A stretch of DNA of 64,000 bases from assembly GCF_022788695.1 (NCBI RefSeq), contig NZ_CP085161.1, positions 41,695 through 105,694 of the forward strand, given 5' to 3'. The position numbers and the translations under genes are program-made. Source of the stretch: Pseudosulfitobacter sp. DSM 107133 (GTDB lineage: Bacteria > Pseudomonadota > Alphaproteobacteria > Rhodobacterales > Rhodobacteraceae). The notes under the pieces are model-generated. The model was given only the letters and a program-made list of their open reading frames with translations, made no database searches and was not told where the DNA came from. This document shows, in pieces, positions 50,218 to 59,621 of the stretch (within the stretch, counting starts at the first letter, position 1; every line of letters starts with the position of its first letter).

Positions 50218-50853
50218 ATGGACATGCAAGATCCCGTCTACGAGGAGGTCCACCAGGGCCACACGATCAAGATCTACCACGACCCCGACGCTGAGGACCC
50301 ACGAGAGTGGTGCAACCTCGGTACGCTGATCTGCTGGCACCGCCGCTATCGGCTGGGTGACAGCCATCAGTACGACAGCCCTGAGGCGTTCCTGCGCGAT
50401 CTTGCGGGCGTCTCGGATCAGAGCGATCTCTCGATGGATCGTCTGCGGGACCGCGCCGAGCGGAAGGCAATCATTCTGCCTGTGTTTCTCTATGACCATT
50501 CCGGTCTCGCGATGAACACCGTCGGGTTCCACTGCCCGTGGGATTCTGGGCAGGTCGGTTACGTCTACGTGACGCTCGAAGCGGTCCGAAAGGAATTCGG
50601 TGTAAAACGCGTGACCAAGGCCCTGCGCGAACAGGCTGTAGACATCTTACGTGGTGAGACCGCCGACTACGATTCTTACCTTGGTGGGCGTGTCTATGGT
50701 TACATCGTCGAACAGGGTGGCGAGGAGATCGACGCTTGCTGGGGGTTTGTTGGCGCCTATGAGACGCATTGTTTGCCGGAGGCGCGGAATGCCGTTCCTC
50801 GGTCCGATCCCCATGCGCCACCCGCGACCGGTGCATTGACCGCATATCCATAG
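50218..50853 (+). CDS. Conserved hypothetical protein of the backbone
   Basis: A 211-residue protein starting MDMQDPVYEEVHQGHTIKIY, with aromatic-rich segments (WCNLGTLICWHRRYRLGD, FHCPWDSGQVGYVYVTLEAV, DSYLGGRVYGYIVEQGG). GAGAAAGGAC precedes the ATG and a second ATG two codons later is possible. Similar proteins occur in many phages and mobile elements without assigned function. It is the last of the small-gene run. Confidence 0.75.
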   Translation: MDMQDPVYEEVHQGHTIKIYHDPDAEDPREWCNLGTLICWHRRYRLGDSHQYDSPEAFLRDLAGVSDQSDLSMDRLRDRAERKAIILPVFLYDHSGLAMNTVGFHCPWDSGQVGYVYVTLEAVRKEFGVKRVTKALREQAVDILRGETADYDSYLGGRVYGYIVEQGGEEIDACWGFVGAYETHCLPEARNAVPRSDPHAPPATGALTAYP

Positions 50854-51368
50854 AATAACTCGCCGCCACACACCGGAACTATGGGCAGCACCCGATCGCG
50901 GACATGCATTGCTGCATTGCAGAAAAGTCATAGCCCGCCCATTGTGCGACTGCAGCATTGCTCCTATGTTCGCTCTTGTGATCGGTTCTCTCCTCCTCCC
51001 TGAGCCGATCCGGAATAATCGGCGGCATCCACCTCCTCCCGGATGTCGCCTTTTTATTTGCAGATCCCCATTCTGAGCTCTTGCGATTTCTCCTCGTTGA
51101 CCATTCGGTCCCCGAGCTTGCTGTGTGTCGGGTCCGTTTCGCTGGAGGTGCCCAAAATGCAGGCACGGCCGTGTCCCAGCAGCCTGGCATGGGTTTGCGC
51201 GACAACGCCCACAGCGTCATCCCCAGATTTTGTGGATAAGTTTTCGCTGCCAAGACTTCAGTTTTCGAGGCCATGAAAGAGTGAGAGACAGGGCGGGAGG
51301 GGTGACCCCTCCCGGGTGAGAGAGTGCACGCGGGGCTCGGGGCCAACCCTCAACCCCGGAGATTGCCG
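50854..51368. other. Intergenic region before the helicase gene
   Basis: About 515 bases. No supported gene. TGTGGATAA (51231-51239) is one exact DnaA-box-like 9-mer, too little to call an origin. A strong hairpin at 51294-51314 lies near the right end, before the helicase start. Confidence 0.45.
51294..51314 (+). promoter_or_regulatory. Hairpin in the helicase gene leader
   Basis: CGGGAGGGG-TGA-CCCCTCCCG is a perfect 9-bp stem with a 3-base loop, 54 bases before the ATG and flanked by GAGAGAC and GTGAGAGAG. Like the parB-like leader hairpin it lacks a T-run. Confidence 0.5.
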
Positions 51369-53660
51369 ATGAACGCTCACCCCCATTCCGTCCAACTTGC
51401 AACCGAGCCCGAAGCCCCTGCCCTGCCGGATGCCCCACGCTTCGCCCAAAACCTGATGCAGGCTGCGAAAATCCTCGTCCCCGTTTTCGAGGCAGGCAGG
51501 TCCATCGACGCCGCCGCACTTCGCGCCGCGATGGAAGATGCTTGCGGTGCCAGTGACACAAGTGGTGCCTGGGTCTGGAAAGACGCCTATGAGGCGGCCG
51601 AGGTCGCCCAAATCCTTATACTCTCGCGCTACGGCGCGCTGATGCAGCGTCAGGCACTGTCGCCGCAGGCCTTCCTCACCATGATCGAACGTTTCACGGC
51701 TCTGGCCCCGTCTCACACGCGCCGCTCCGAAGACAGTATCCGTCTGCAACAGTTTTCCACGCCTTTGCCCCTCGCGGCCATCGTCGCGCAGGCCGCCGGG
51801 TTTCGGGACGACGACCTGATGCTCGAGCCGTCGACGGGCACGGGCATGCTGGCCATCTTTGCAAAGATCGCTGGTGCACGGTTGGCGCTGAATGAACTTG
51901 CCGACACGCGCCGCGCCCTACTGGGGCAGTTGTTCCCCGATGCCGCCGTATCTGACCACGATGCTGCCTCGATCGACGATCGTCTTGATCGCTCGATCAC
52001 GCCCTCGGTCGTGGTGATGAACCCGCCGTTTTCCGCTGCCAACCATGTCGAGGGCCGGTTTAGGCAAGCGACCAGTCAGCATGTGCTTTCCGCCCTGGCA
52101 CGCCTCGCGCCTGGTGGGCGGCTTGTCGTCATCACCGGCGAAAGCTTCCGTCCCTCTTTGAAATCCTTCCAGTCGACATTTCAGCGGATCGGCCAGAGCG
52201 CCGATGTCGTGTTTTCGGCCCCCATCGACGGCAAGGTCTTCGCACGGCATGGCACCACGATCGACACGCGGTTGACGGTAATCGATAAGCGCGCGGCTGG
52301 TGCTGAAGAGACCGCACCGGCTGATATTGACGCCGCCTATCATCCGATCTGCGCGACCACGAGTGATCTTCTCTCCGTAGTACTCGCCCATTGCCCGGAA
52401 CGCCGCAGCCCCCCGCCCTGCCCCACCACATCGGCCCTTTCGGTCCCGTCTCAGCCGACCCGCACCAACCTCCACGCCCTGCGCAACGCAGCACGCAAAG
52501 AAACCCGTGCGCTCGCCGAGGAACGCGCGAAGCATCCGTTCGACGACATCGAGACGGCCCCGCTCGACTACTTGCCAAAAGCCTGGAGCGAACCCTATGG
52601 CACGTTGCAGGACACGGTCTACGAGGTCTATGACCTGCAGGCGATCCGGATCGACGGCGCGGCGGAGCATCCGACAGCACTTGTGCAATCCGCCGCCATG
52701 GCCTCGGTGCCGCCGCCCGTGCCGAGCTACCGCCCCGTTCTGCCGAAGACCCTCGTTCGAGACGGTCTCCTCTCTGCGCCGCAGCTCGAAAGCGTGATCT
52801 ACGCGGGCAATGCACACGAGACGCATCTCAAAGGCTTGTTCAAGCGTGGCGAGATCGAAGGCCAACTGATTGCAGCGGCTGAGGGTGACGAAGGCGCCTT
52901 CCGCCTGCGCAAGGGCTGGTTCCTCGGTGATGGCACTGGATGCGGTAAAGGGCGACAGGTCGCGGGTATCATTCTCGACAACTGGCTGCAGGGGCGTCGC
53001 AGGGCGGTCTGGGTCTCAAAAAGCGACAAGCTCATCGAGGATGCGCGACGCGACTGGATGGCGCTCGGCGGGCGTGAAAGCGATATCGTGCCGCTCTCAA
53101 AATTCCGCCAAGGCAGCGACATACGCCTGCCCGAGGGCATCCTCTTCGTTACCTACGCCACGCTGCGCTCGGCTGAACGTGAGGGCAAGGCTGCCCGCCT
53201 CGAGCAAGTGACCTCCTGGCTCGGCGAGGGGTTCGACGGGGTCATCGCTTTTGATGAAAGCCACGCCATGGCCAATGCCGCCGGCGAAAAGTCCGACCGC
53301 GGCGACAAAAAGGCCTCTCAACAAGGCCTTGCGGGCCTCGCGCTGCAAAACGCCGTGCCCGACGCCCGCGTACTCTATGTCTCGGCCACCGGGGCGACGG
53401 TCGTTGGCAATCTTGCCTATGCTTCGCGCCTCGGTCTCTGGGGCACGGGAGATTTCCCCTTCGTGACGCGGGCAGAATTTGTCGCCGCGATGGAGGCCGG
53501 GGGCATCGCCGCCATGGAGATGATCTCGCGCGACCTGAAGGCGCTTGGGCTCTATCTCGCGCGGTCCCTCTCCTATGCCGGGGTCGAATACGAGATGCTG
53601 GTCCATGAGCTGACGCCCGCCCAGGTCGCGATCTACGACAGCTACGCTGATGCCTACCGG
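51369..53660 (+). pseudogene. Strawberry-notch-like helicase/methylase, N-terminal part
   Basis: The first 764 codons of a protein of about 1,460 residues. Seen: SAM-binding EPSTGTGMLAIF and the methylase NPPF motif (VVMNPPFSAAN) near residues 155-220. Then comes the SNF2-like helicase start with Walker A LGDGTGCGKGRQ, the DEAH-type box IAFDESHAMAN and LYVSATGATVVG. After YDSYADAYR the frame enters the RIT element and continues 400 residues as nonsense to 54884, so the helicase lacks motifs V-VI. The ATG at 51369 is in the conserved position. The 3-prime half lies at 57513. Its normal role on such elements is unknown but is thought to support DNA processing. Confidence 0.88.
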
Positions 53661-53663
53661 ACG

Positions 53664-53683
53664 TTATGCGCAGCTGCGCATAA
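53664..53683. repeat. Perfect 20-bp palindrome at the left RIT junction
   Basis: TTATGCGCAG-CTGCGCATAA is a perfect palindrome of 20 bases, 8 bases outside the left inverted repeat. ATAATGCGCAGC also occurs inside the right end at about 57419-57430. It does not belong to the helicase gene, so it is probably part of the element's left end. Confidence 0.75.
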
Positions 53684-53690
53684 GATGGCT

Positions 53691-53717
53691 AATCGCGAGG
53701 ACGCGATAATGCGAAGG
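53691..53717. repeat. Left terminal inverted repeat of the RIT element
   Basis: Twenty-seven bases beginning AATCGCGAGGACGCG and ending ATAATGCGAAGG are the exact reverse complement of 57485-57511. Confidence 0.92.
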
Positions 53718-53789
53718 AACGCGGCGCCATCGCTATTGTTCGGGGATTTGAGGGCTACGTCCTTCACATTATCTCTCCTTGGTTTGGGG

Positions 53790-54794
53790 TCAGAGGGTAT
53801 CGAGCCAGGCGAGCAGGTCCGCGTCACGTTTCCATCGCGCGGGTCGATTTCCTGCTGTCGGAACGCCGACCTGTTCGAGCGCCTTTCGCTTGGTTTCGAG
53901 ATTGGCCTGGGCGTAGTGGTTGGTCGTGTCGAGACTGACATGTCCCAGCCAGCTTCGGATGACGGTGATGTCGACGCCCGCCGCGACGAGGTGGACGGCC
54001 GTTGCGTGTCGGAAGCTGTGCGGCGTCACATGCTTCGAACGAAGCGTGGGTGTCGTTTTCGCCGCCGCCGCGACGTAGGCCGCCAGCTTGTACCGCACGC
54101 CCGAGGCTCCCAGTGGTTCGCCGTAGCGATTGACGAAGATGCGCTCATCGGGTGCGCGCGGCTGCCGCTCCAGCAGTTTCTTCAGCAACGTCACAGTTTC
54201 CGGCCAGAGCGGGCAGATACGTTCCTTTCGGCCCTTTCCGTAAAGACGCACGCAATACGGTGCTTCGAACCGGATCGCCTTGGGACAGAGATCGAGCGCC
54301 TCTTGGATGCGTGCACCACTATTATAGAGCAGCGACAGCAGCACATGGTCTCGCATCCCTTCGATCGTCGATCGGTTCGGCTGCGCGAGGATGGCCTCGA
54401 CCTCTCCCGGTTCAAGGTAGCAGGGTGCGGCAGAGGGTTTGCGCTTGAGCGGGATCGTGAGGACCTCGGCGCATTGGGCGACATATTCGGGGCTCTTGTC
54501 CGCCACGAAGCTGAAGAAGCTGCGGATCGCGGCAAGCCGACAGTTGCGCGTGCCGATCGTGCCCTTGCGACCATGCTCAGCATGGTTGAGGAACGCGCGC
54601 ACCTCGCTGGCGGAGACGTCCGCCAGGGTGACCCGTGCGACACCAACGCCGTTTCGCTCCGCGACGAACCGGAGCAACAGCCGCCAAGTGTCCCGATAGG
54701 ACTTGATGGTATGGATCGAGGCGCTGCGCTGTTCTGCCAGCCATTCCTGGAAGAAGGCCCGCAACAATTCGGGGAACGGATTGGCCGATTTCAC
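53790..54794 (-). CDS. ritC: Tyrosine recombinase RitC
   Basis: A 334-residue site-specific recombinase. The N-terminal SAM-like domain (HTIKSYRDTWRLLLRF) precedes the catalytic domain with the first Arg in YNSGARIQEAL, the His-x-x-Arg in HSFRHATAVHL, LGHVSLDTT and the nucleophile Tyr in NHYAQ. The GTG start overlaps the ritB stop codon (GTGA); the longer frame to 54971 lies over ritB and is discounted. It is the third of the co-oriented trio. Confidence 0.88.
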   Translation of the reverse strand: MKSANPFPELLRAFFQEWLAEQRSASIHTIKSYRDTWRLLLRFVAERNGVGVARVTLADVSASEVRAFLNHAEHGRKGTIGTRNCRLAAIRSFFSFVADKSPEYVAQCAEVLTIPLKRKPSAAPCYLEPGEVEAILAQPNRSTIEGMRDHVLLSLLYNSGARIQEALDLCPKAIRFEAPYCVRLYGKGRKERICPLWPETVTLLKKLLERQPRAPDERIFVNRYGEPLGASGVRYKLAAYVAAAAKTTPTLRSKHVTPHSFRHATAVHLVAAGVDITVIRSWLGHVSLDTTNHYAQANLETKRKALEQVGVPTAGNRPARWKRDADLLAWLDTL

Positions 54795-56146
54795 GACAGT
54801 GCCTCCCCGTTGAGGCAGGGGGCGCCGACGGCGCGGAACCGCTCGCTGGCTTCCTGCAGCAGATCCTGCGTGACGGTGATGTAGACCAGCGTGGAGTTGA
54901 TGTCCCGGTGACCCAGATAGGTCGAGAGGAAGTGCAGCCGGTCCTGCGGGTTGATGCCGATCCGGTACCATTGAAGGATCCGGTTCACGACCATCGAATG
55001 CCGCAGGTCATGCACACGCGGCCCCGTCCGCCCGGAGGGCGGCTTGAACCCGGCGCGGCGCATGACGTTGGTGATCATCGTGGTGACCGTCTCCGGGGTG
55101 TGATGCCCCTTGAAGTGGTTCTGCCAGAACAGCCCCGATTGCGGGTCCTGCGGAGCGCCAGCGCGCTGCCGCGCATCGAGATAGATGCGTAATTCGGTCA
55201 TGACGCTGCCCGACAGCGGCAGGATCCTGGTCTTGTAGAACTTCGTTTCCCGGATCGTGATCGTGCCGGATCGAAGGTCGACGTCGCCCAGATCGAGCCG
55301 CGCAATCTCACTACGTCGAAGCCCGGCGCAATAGGCCAGCAGGATCATGGTGTAGAGGGTCTTCGGCCGCAGCGGGGCATGCGGCGACGGATAGCGTCGG
55401 GCCACATCGAGCATGTGCCGGATGTCGACCGGGCTGAAGATATGCGGTCGCCGGTGCTCCCGCGCCACCTCTCGTTCCGGTCGCGGGTTGAAGCGTTTCG
55501 GCGGGATGTTCGGATCGAGCCGGTGTCGCGCCTTTGTCAGGATGCGTCCCAGCTTCTGGCATTCCGCCGCGTGATTGCGGGTGGACTTGGCCGCCGCCCA
55601 ATGGGACAGCATCGTCTCGAGCGACTCGTCGGCCAGTTCCGGATGCGATTGCAGGAATCGGTCGAACCGCAGCAGCCAGTGAGCTTGCGCTTCGTATTGG
55701 TAGCCCCGGTTTCGCATCAGCGCGACATGGTCACGCATGACGCCGCCCAGAACGCTGCCGTAGGGCGCAGGCCGGTACAGCCCGGCGAGTGCCTCGTCGG
55801 GATTGGAGGAGGCAAGAGCCCGCCAGATCGGCTTGTTCTGTTTGATGTTGTGCTGCCTGCGAAGCTCTGCGACGGGATTGCCGGGGATCAACTCGTTCTG
55901 GACCAGATAGTCGAGGAAGCGGTCAACGATGCAGACTTGGTTCAACAGCGTCGACAATTTCCACCGCGTTGCCATTTCACCCAGCCAGTCCTCGAGCATC
56001 TGGCGATCCACTGCTGAGTGCCGGCGCGCAACATCCTCGAAGCTGCGAAGGATAGACCGGTAAGTGTAGCTGCTTCTCTGTCCGAACCGGGACGTGCGGA
56101 GAAAGTCCTCGACAACGGTGTGATCGGGATCGTGCCAGGCGCTCAT
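54791..56146 (-). CDS. ritB: Tyrosine recombinase RitB
   Basis: A 451-residue recombinase, the longest of the three. Catalytic residues: first Arg in YCAGLRRSEIARL, His-x-x-Arg in HDLRHSMVV, then LGHRDINST and the Tyr in LVYITV. Its ATG overlaps the ritA stop codon by 4 bases and its stop overlaps the ritC start, so the three are translationally coupled. The extended N-terminus (about 240 residues) is normal for the middle recombinase of RIT elements. Confidence 0.88.
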   Translation of the reverse strand: MSAWHDPDHTVVEDFLRTSRFGQRSSYTYRSILRSFEDVARRHSAVDRQMLEDWLGEMATRWKLSTLLNQVCIVDRFLDYLVQNELIPGNPVAELRRQHNIKQNKPIWRALASSNPDEALAGLYRPAPYGSVLGGVMRDHVALMRNRGYQYEAQAHWLLRFDRFLQSHPELADESLETMLSHWAAAKSTRNHAAECQKLGRILTKARHRLDPNIPPKRFNPRPEREVAREHRRPHIFSPVDIRHMLDVARRYPSPHAPLRPKTLYTMILLAYCAGLRRSEIARLDLGDVDLRSGTITIRETKFYKTRILPLSGSVMTELRIYLDARQRAGAPQDPQSGLFWQNHFKGHHTPETVTTMITNVMRRAGFKPPSGRTGPRVHDLRHSMVVNRILQWYRIGINPQDRLHFLSTYLGHRDINSTLVYITVTQDLLQEASERFRAVGAPCLNGEALS

Positions 56147-57372
56147 GACAGCACCTCCGAACCGGGCACGTCGAGCGCCACAGCCCGCAAATCTTCGGTG
56201 GCAAGTTTGAGATAGGCATTCGTGGACTCGGTCGATCGGTGCCCGAGCACGTCGCCGATGATCTTTTGCGGAACCGACGCCCGTAGTAGTTCAACCGCCC
56301 GCGCGTGGCGGAAGACATGTGGCCCCCGTTTCCCAACCGGGGTGACGCCCGCTGCCGCCAGACGTCTTTTGACCATGCCATACAGGTTCGTCATCCGCGT
56401 ATAGGGCGCGAGGGAGCGGATGAAGACTTCCCGGCTTTCGACTTGCGGGCGCCCGAGGCGCAGATAGTCGAGCACCGCATCGCCGACCGGCGTCAGTAGT
56501 GGCATGTAGGAACAGGAGTTGGTCTTGGTGTGACGGATGCGCAGGGATTCCGCGCGCCAGTCGATGTCGTCGAGCCGGAGACTGCAGATTTCGCTCTGAC
56601 GCAGCCCGTAGATGGCGAGCATCTGCAGAATCGCATGGTCGCGCAGCCCCCTCGGCGACCTGTCCTTTCTGGTGGCCTCCAGAACTATGTCGATCTGGCT
56701 GCGGTCCAGGGTCGAGGGAATATCCTCGTAGGCATAGAGCATGGGGCCGATGACCTGTGCACTCAGATCGGTCGGAACTCGCCCTGACTGATGGAGATAG
56801 CGCAGCAGTGAACGGAGCCATGCGGCAGAACCCGCGAGCGATATCCGTCGCAGCCCGATGGCGCGCATGTCCATGTAGTGATCGATATCGCGCACGGCCA
56901 TTGCTGAGAGATCGTCGGCGCCCCTGCGGCCGAAGTACCAGTCCAGAAAGCGCCGCGCCTCCCGGAGCCGTGCGTCGATTGTTTCATCTGCCAGCCCGCG
57001 CTCGTCACGCATCCAGGCGCCATATTCACGGCAGATCGCATGCCGAAGCGCTGTATCCGGCGCAATTTCGGCGACCGGTGGCCATGTGCCTTGGGCCAGC
57101 CGGAGCAACTTGCAGATCGCCGTACGAGGCACCCCATGCCAACGCGAACTGGGCGGACGGCCATAGCGTGAATGAAAGCAATGGACAGCGTGGCGGAAAT
57201 ACTGATCGACCTGCGATGGCGTTACCAGCGCCACCGGCATGTCGCGCTCGGCCAGGTAGTCCAGGAACCGGCGGGCATAGAGCCGATGGTTGGCCACAAC
57301 CACGGGATTGTAGTTCTGCTCCGTGAGCGATTGCGAGAGCTCTTCGATCAGCTCGTCGTGCGACTTCAACAT
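56143..57372 (-). CDS. ritA: Tyrosine recombinase RitA
   Basis: A 409-residue recombinase. Catalytic residues: first Arg in YGLRQSEICSL, His-x-x-Arg in HVFRHARAVEL, LGHRSTEST and the Tyr in NAYLK. GGAGACACTC precedes the ATG at 57372; the upstream extension to 57414 is discounted. It is the first gene of the trio, about 110 bases from the right inverted repeat, so the promoter must lie in that end. Confidence 0.88.
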   Translation of the reverse strand: MLKSHDELIEELSQSLTEQNYNPVVVANHRLYARRFLDYLAERDMPVALVTPSQVDQYFRHAVHCFHSRYGRPPSSRWHGVPRTAICKLLRLAQGTWPPVAEIAPDTALRHAICREYGAWMRDERGLADETIDARLREARRFLDWYFGRRGADDLSAMAVRDIDHYMDMRAIGLRRISLAGSAAWLRSLLRYLHQSGRVPTDLSAQVIGPMLYAYEDIPSTLDRSQIDIVLEATRKDRSPRGLRDHAILQMLAIYGLRQSEICSLRLDDIDWRAESLRIRHTKTNSCSYMPLLTPVGDAVLDYLRLGRPQVESREVFIRSLAPYTRMTNLYGMVKRRLAAAGVTPVGKRGPHVFRHARAVELLRASVPQKIIGDVLGHRSTESTNAYLKLATEDLRAVALDVPGSEVLS

Positions 57373-57484
57373 GAGTGTCTCCTCAGACGGTTGGAAAGCC
57401 GCTGAGGTCTGCAATCAAAATAATGCGCAGCAAAGGTTGCGCCGACACCCAGAAAACAAGGAAAACAACGATAAACCTCGGACA

Positions 57485-57511
57485 CCTTCGCATTATCGCG
57501 TCCTCGCGATT
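57485..57511. repeat. Right terminal inverted repeat of the RIT element
   Basis: Begins CCTTCGCATTATCGCG and ends TCCTCGCGATT; the exact reverse complement of 53691-53717 over 27 bases. Confidence 0.92.
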
Positions 57512-57512
57512 A

Positions 57513-59621
57513 CAGATCATCCACACCAACCTTGAGGCTGCCCTACAAGCCTCTGGCATTTCGTCTGATACCGGCACCTTGAACCCCCAGGCGAAATCCG
57601 CCGCGCGCTCGGCGTTTGAGAGCAACAAGCAGCGCTTCTTCAACCACCTCATCACCGCCATGAAATGCCCCTCTCTGATCCGTTCGATCGAGGCAGACCT
57701 GGCGGCCGGTCATTCGGCGGTGATCCAGGTGGTGTCGACCAGCGAGGCGGTGATGGAACGGCGTCTCGAAGAGATCCCGCCTTCGGAGTGGGATGATCTG
57801 CAGGTCGATTTTACGCCGCGCGAGAACATCATGGACTACCTGATGCATTCCTTCCCGACGCGGCTCTTCGAGCCTTACACCGACGAGAGCGGGGATCTGC
57901 GCTCGCGCCCGGCCGTCGATGGCGATGGCAATCACATCATTTGCCGCGAGGCGGAGCGGCGGCGGGACGAGCTTGTCGAGCATCTCGGTGCCCTCGCCCC
58001 AGTACAGGGTGCCCTCGACCAGATCCTTTGGCATTTCGGAGGGGAGGCTGTGGCCGAGGTCACGGGGCGCAAACGGCGCATCGTGAAGACGCGGGAGGGG
58101 CGGCTCAGGGTCGAGAAGCGTCCCGCTTCCTCCAACCTCGGAGAAACCCAGGCCTTCATGGATGATGCCAAGCGCATCCTGATCTTCTCCGATGCCGGTG
58201 GCACCGGGCGCAGCTATCATGCCGATCTCGGGGCCAAGAACCAGCGCCTGCGGGTGCATTACCTCCTTGAGCCCGGCTGGAAGGCCGACAATGCGATCCA
58301 GGGGCTCGGGCGCACCAACCGCACCAATCAGGCGCTGCCGCCGCTGTTTCGACCCGTCGCAACAGACGTGAAGGGTGAGAAACGGTTCCTCTCCACCATC
58401 GCGCGCCGCCTCGACACGCTCGGGGCGATCACCAAGGGGCAGCGCGAAACCGGCGGCCAGAACATGTTCCGCGCCGAGGACAATCTTGAGAGCCCCTACG
58501 CACGCGCGGCGCTGCGACAGTTCTTCTACAAGCTGCGGGCGGGCAAGATCGACGCCTGCTCATATGCCAGGTTCCAGGAGATGACCGGGCTGACACTCGA
58601 TGAGGCGGATGGCACGATGAAAGAGAATCTGCCGCCTATCCAGCAGTTCCTGAACCGCTGTCTGGCACTGCGGATCGACATGCAGGACGCGATCTTCGAG
58701 GCTTTCGGCGGGTTACTTTCGGCCATCATCGAGGACGCACGGCAGGCTGGCACGCTGGACGTCGGGCTAGAGACCCTGCGCGCCGAAAAATTCGAGATCG
58801 TCGACCGCAAGGTGATCTTCGAACATGAGGCGACGGGGGCGACGGCCACCGCCCTGACCGTTGAGCGTACGGATCGAAACGATCCGCTCACCCTGTCCCG
58901 CGTGAAAGCCATCTGCGCTGATAACAAAGGCGCGACGCTCTATTGGAACAAGACCTCCAAACGCGCGGCCCTGATGGTGAAGGCGCCGGCCTTCATGGAT
59001 GAGGATGGCGTACCGATCCTGCGGGTGAAACTGCTACGGCCCATGGCGACCGAGATCCTCGCCCTCACCGAGTTCTCGAAATCGCACTGGGAAGAGATAG
59101 ACGATGCGATGTTCGAACAGCTCTGGCAGGCTGAGGTCGACGCGGTGCCGCAGTTCACCACATCGAAGATCACGCTGATCTGCGGCCTCCTCCTGCCGAT
59201 CTGGGACCGGCTTCCTGCCGACAACATGCGCATTTACCGCCTGCAGGCCGAGGACGGGGAGCGCGCTATCGGCCGTCTCGTCAGTCAGGAGCAGCTCCTG
59301 AATGTCTATTCACGCCTTGGTCTCGATTGTCAGATCGAGATGTCGCCGCAGGAAGTGCTCAGCGCGGTGATGGAAGCCAGGACGACCCTGAACCTCCTCG
59401 GCGGCTACCAGTTGCGCCGGTCGTTGGTCATGGGACAGCCGAGACTTGAGCTGATCGGCGCGTCGGGCGCGGCCCTGCCCCGTCTGAAAGCGATGGGTTG
59501 TTTTGCCGAGGTGATCCAGTGGAAGACTCGGGTGTTCATCCCAGTGGATGGCACTGACGTGCTGGCGCGGGTTCTGGCTGAGCACCCGGTGGGTGCCAGC
59601 GCAGCGGATGTCGCCGCATGA
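57513..59621 (+). pseudogene. Strawberry-notch-like helicase, C-terminal part
   Basis: The continuation of the helicase interrupted at 53660. It starts QIIHTNLEAALQASG and carries helicase motifs V-VI: ILIFSDAGGTGRSYHADL, VHYLLEPGWKADNAIQG and LGRTNRTNQ, plus 430 residues of C-terminal domain (FKSHWEE-like region and VFIPVDGTDVLARVL). An open frame extends back to a GTG at 57375 inside the RIT element, so a truncated product could be made. The stop overlaps the Toprim start by 4 bases. Together with the N-terminal part it gives about 1,466 residues. Confidence 0.88.

Larger units (their letters stand above)
53691..57511. mobile_element. RIT (recombinase-in-trio) element
   Basis: A 3.8-kb element with three overlapping tyrosine recombinase genes, all leftward, bounded by perfect 27-bp inverted repeats. 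It splits the strawberry-notch helicase gene: the N-terminal part ends at about 53660 and the C-terminal part resumes in frame-like fashion at 57513. RIT elements are known as rare mobile units with ritA, ritB and ritC and no other genes; this arrangement fits exactly. All three recombinases keep their active-site residues, so the element may still move. The exact target duplication cannot be fixed without an uninterrupted copy. Confidence 0.9.

Noticed and set aside
51231..51239. DnaA-box-like TGTGGATAA
   Set aside because: A single 9-mer is expected by chance at this scale and no cluster, iterons or replication gene accompany it.
53661..54884. C-terminal extension of the helicase frame into the RIT element
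   Set aside because: It is a chance read-through opposite ritC with no helicase motifs; treated as nonsense.
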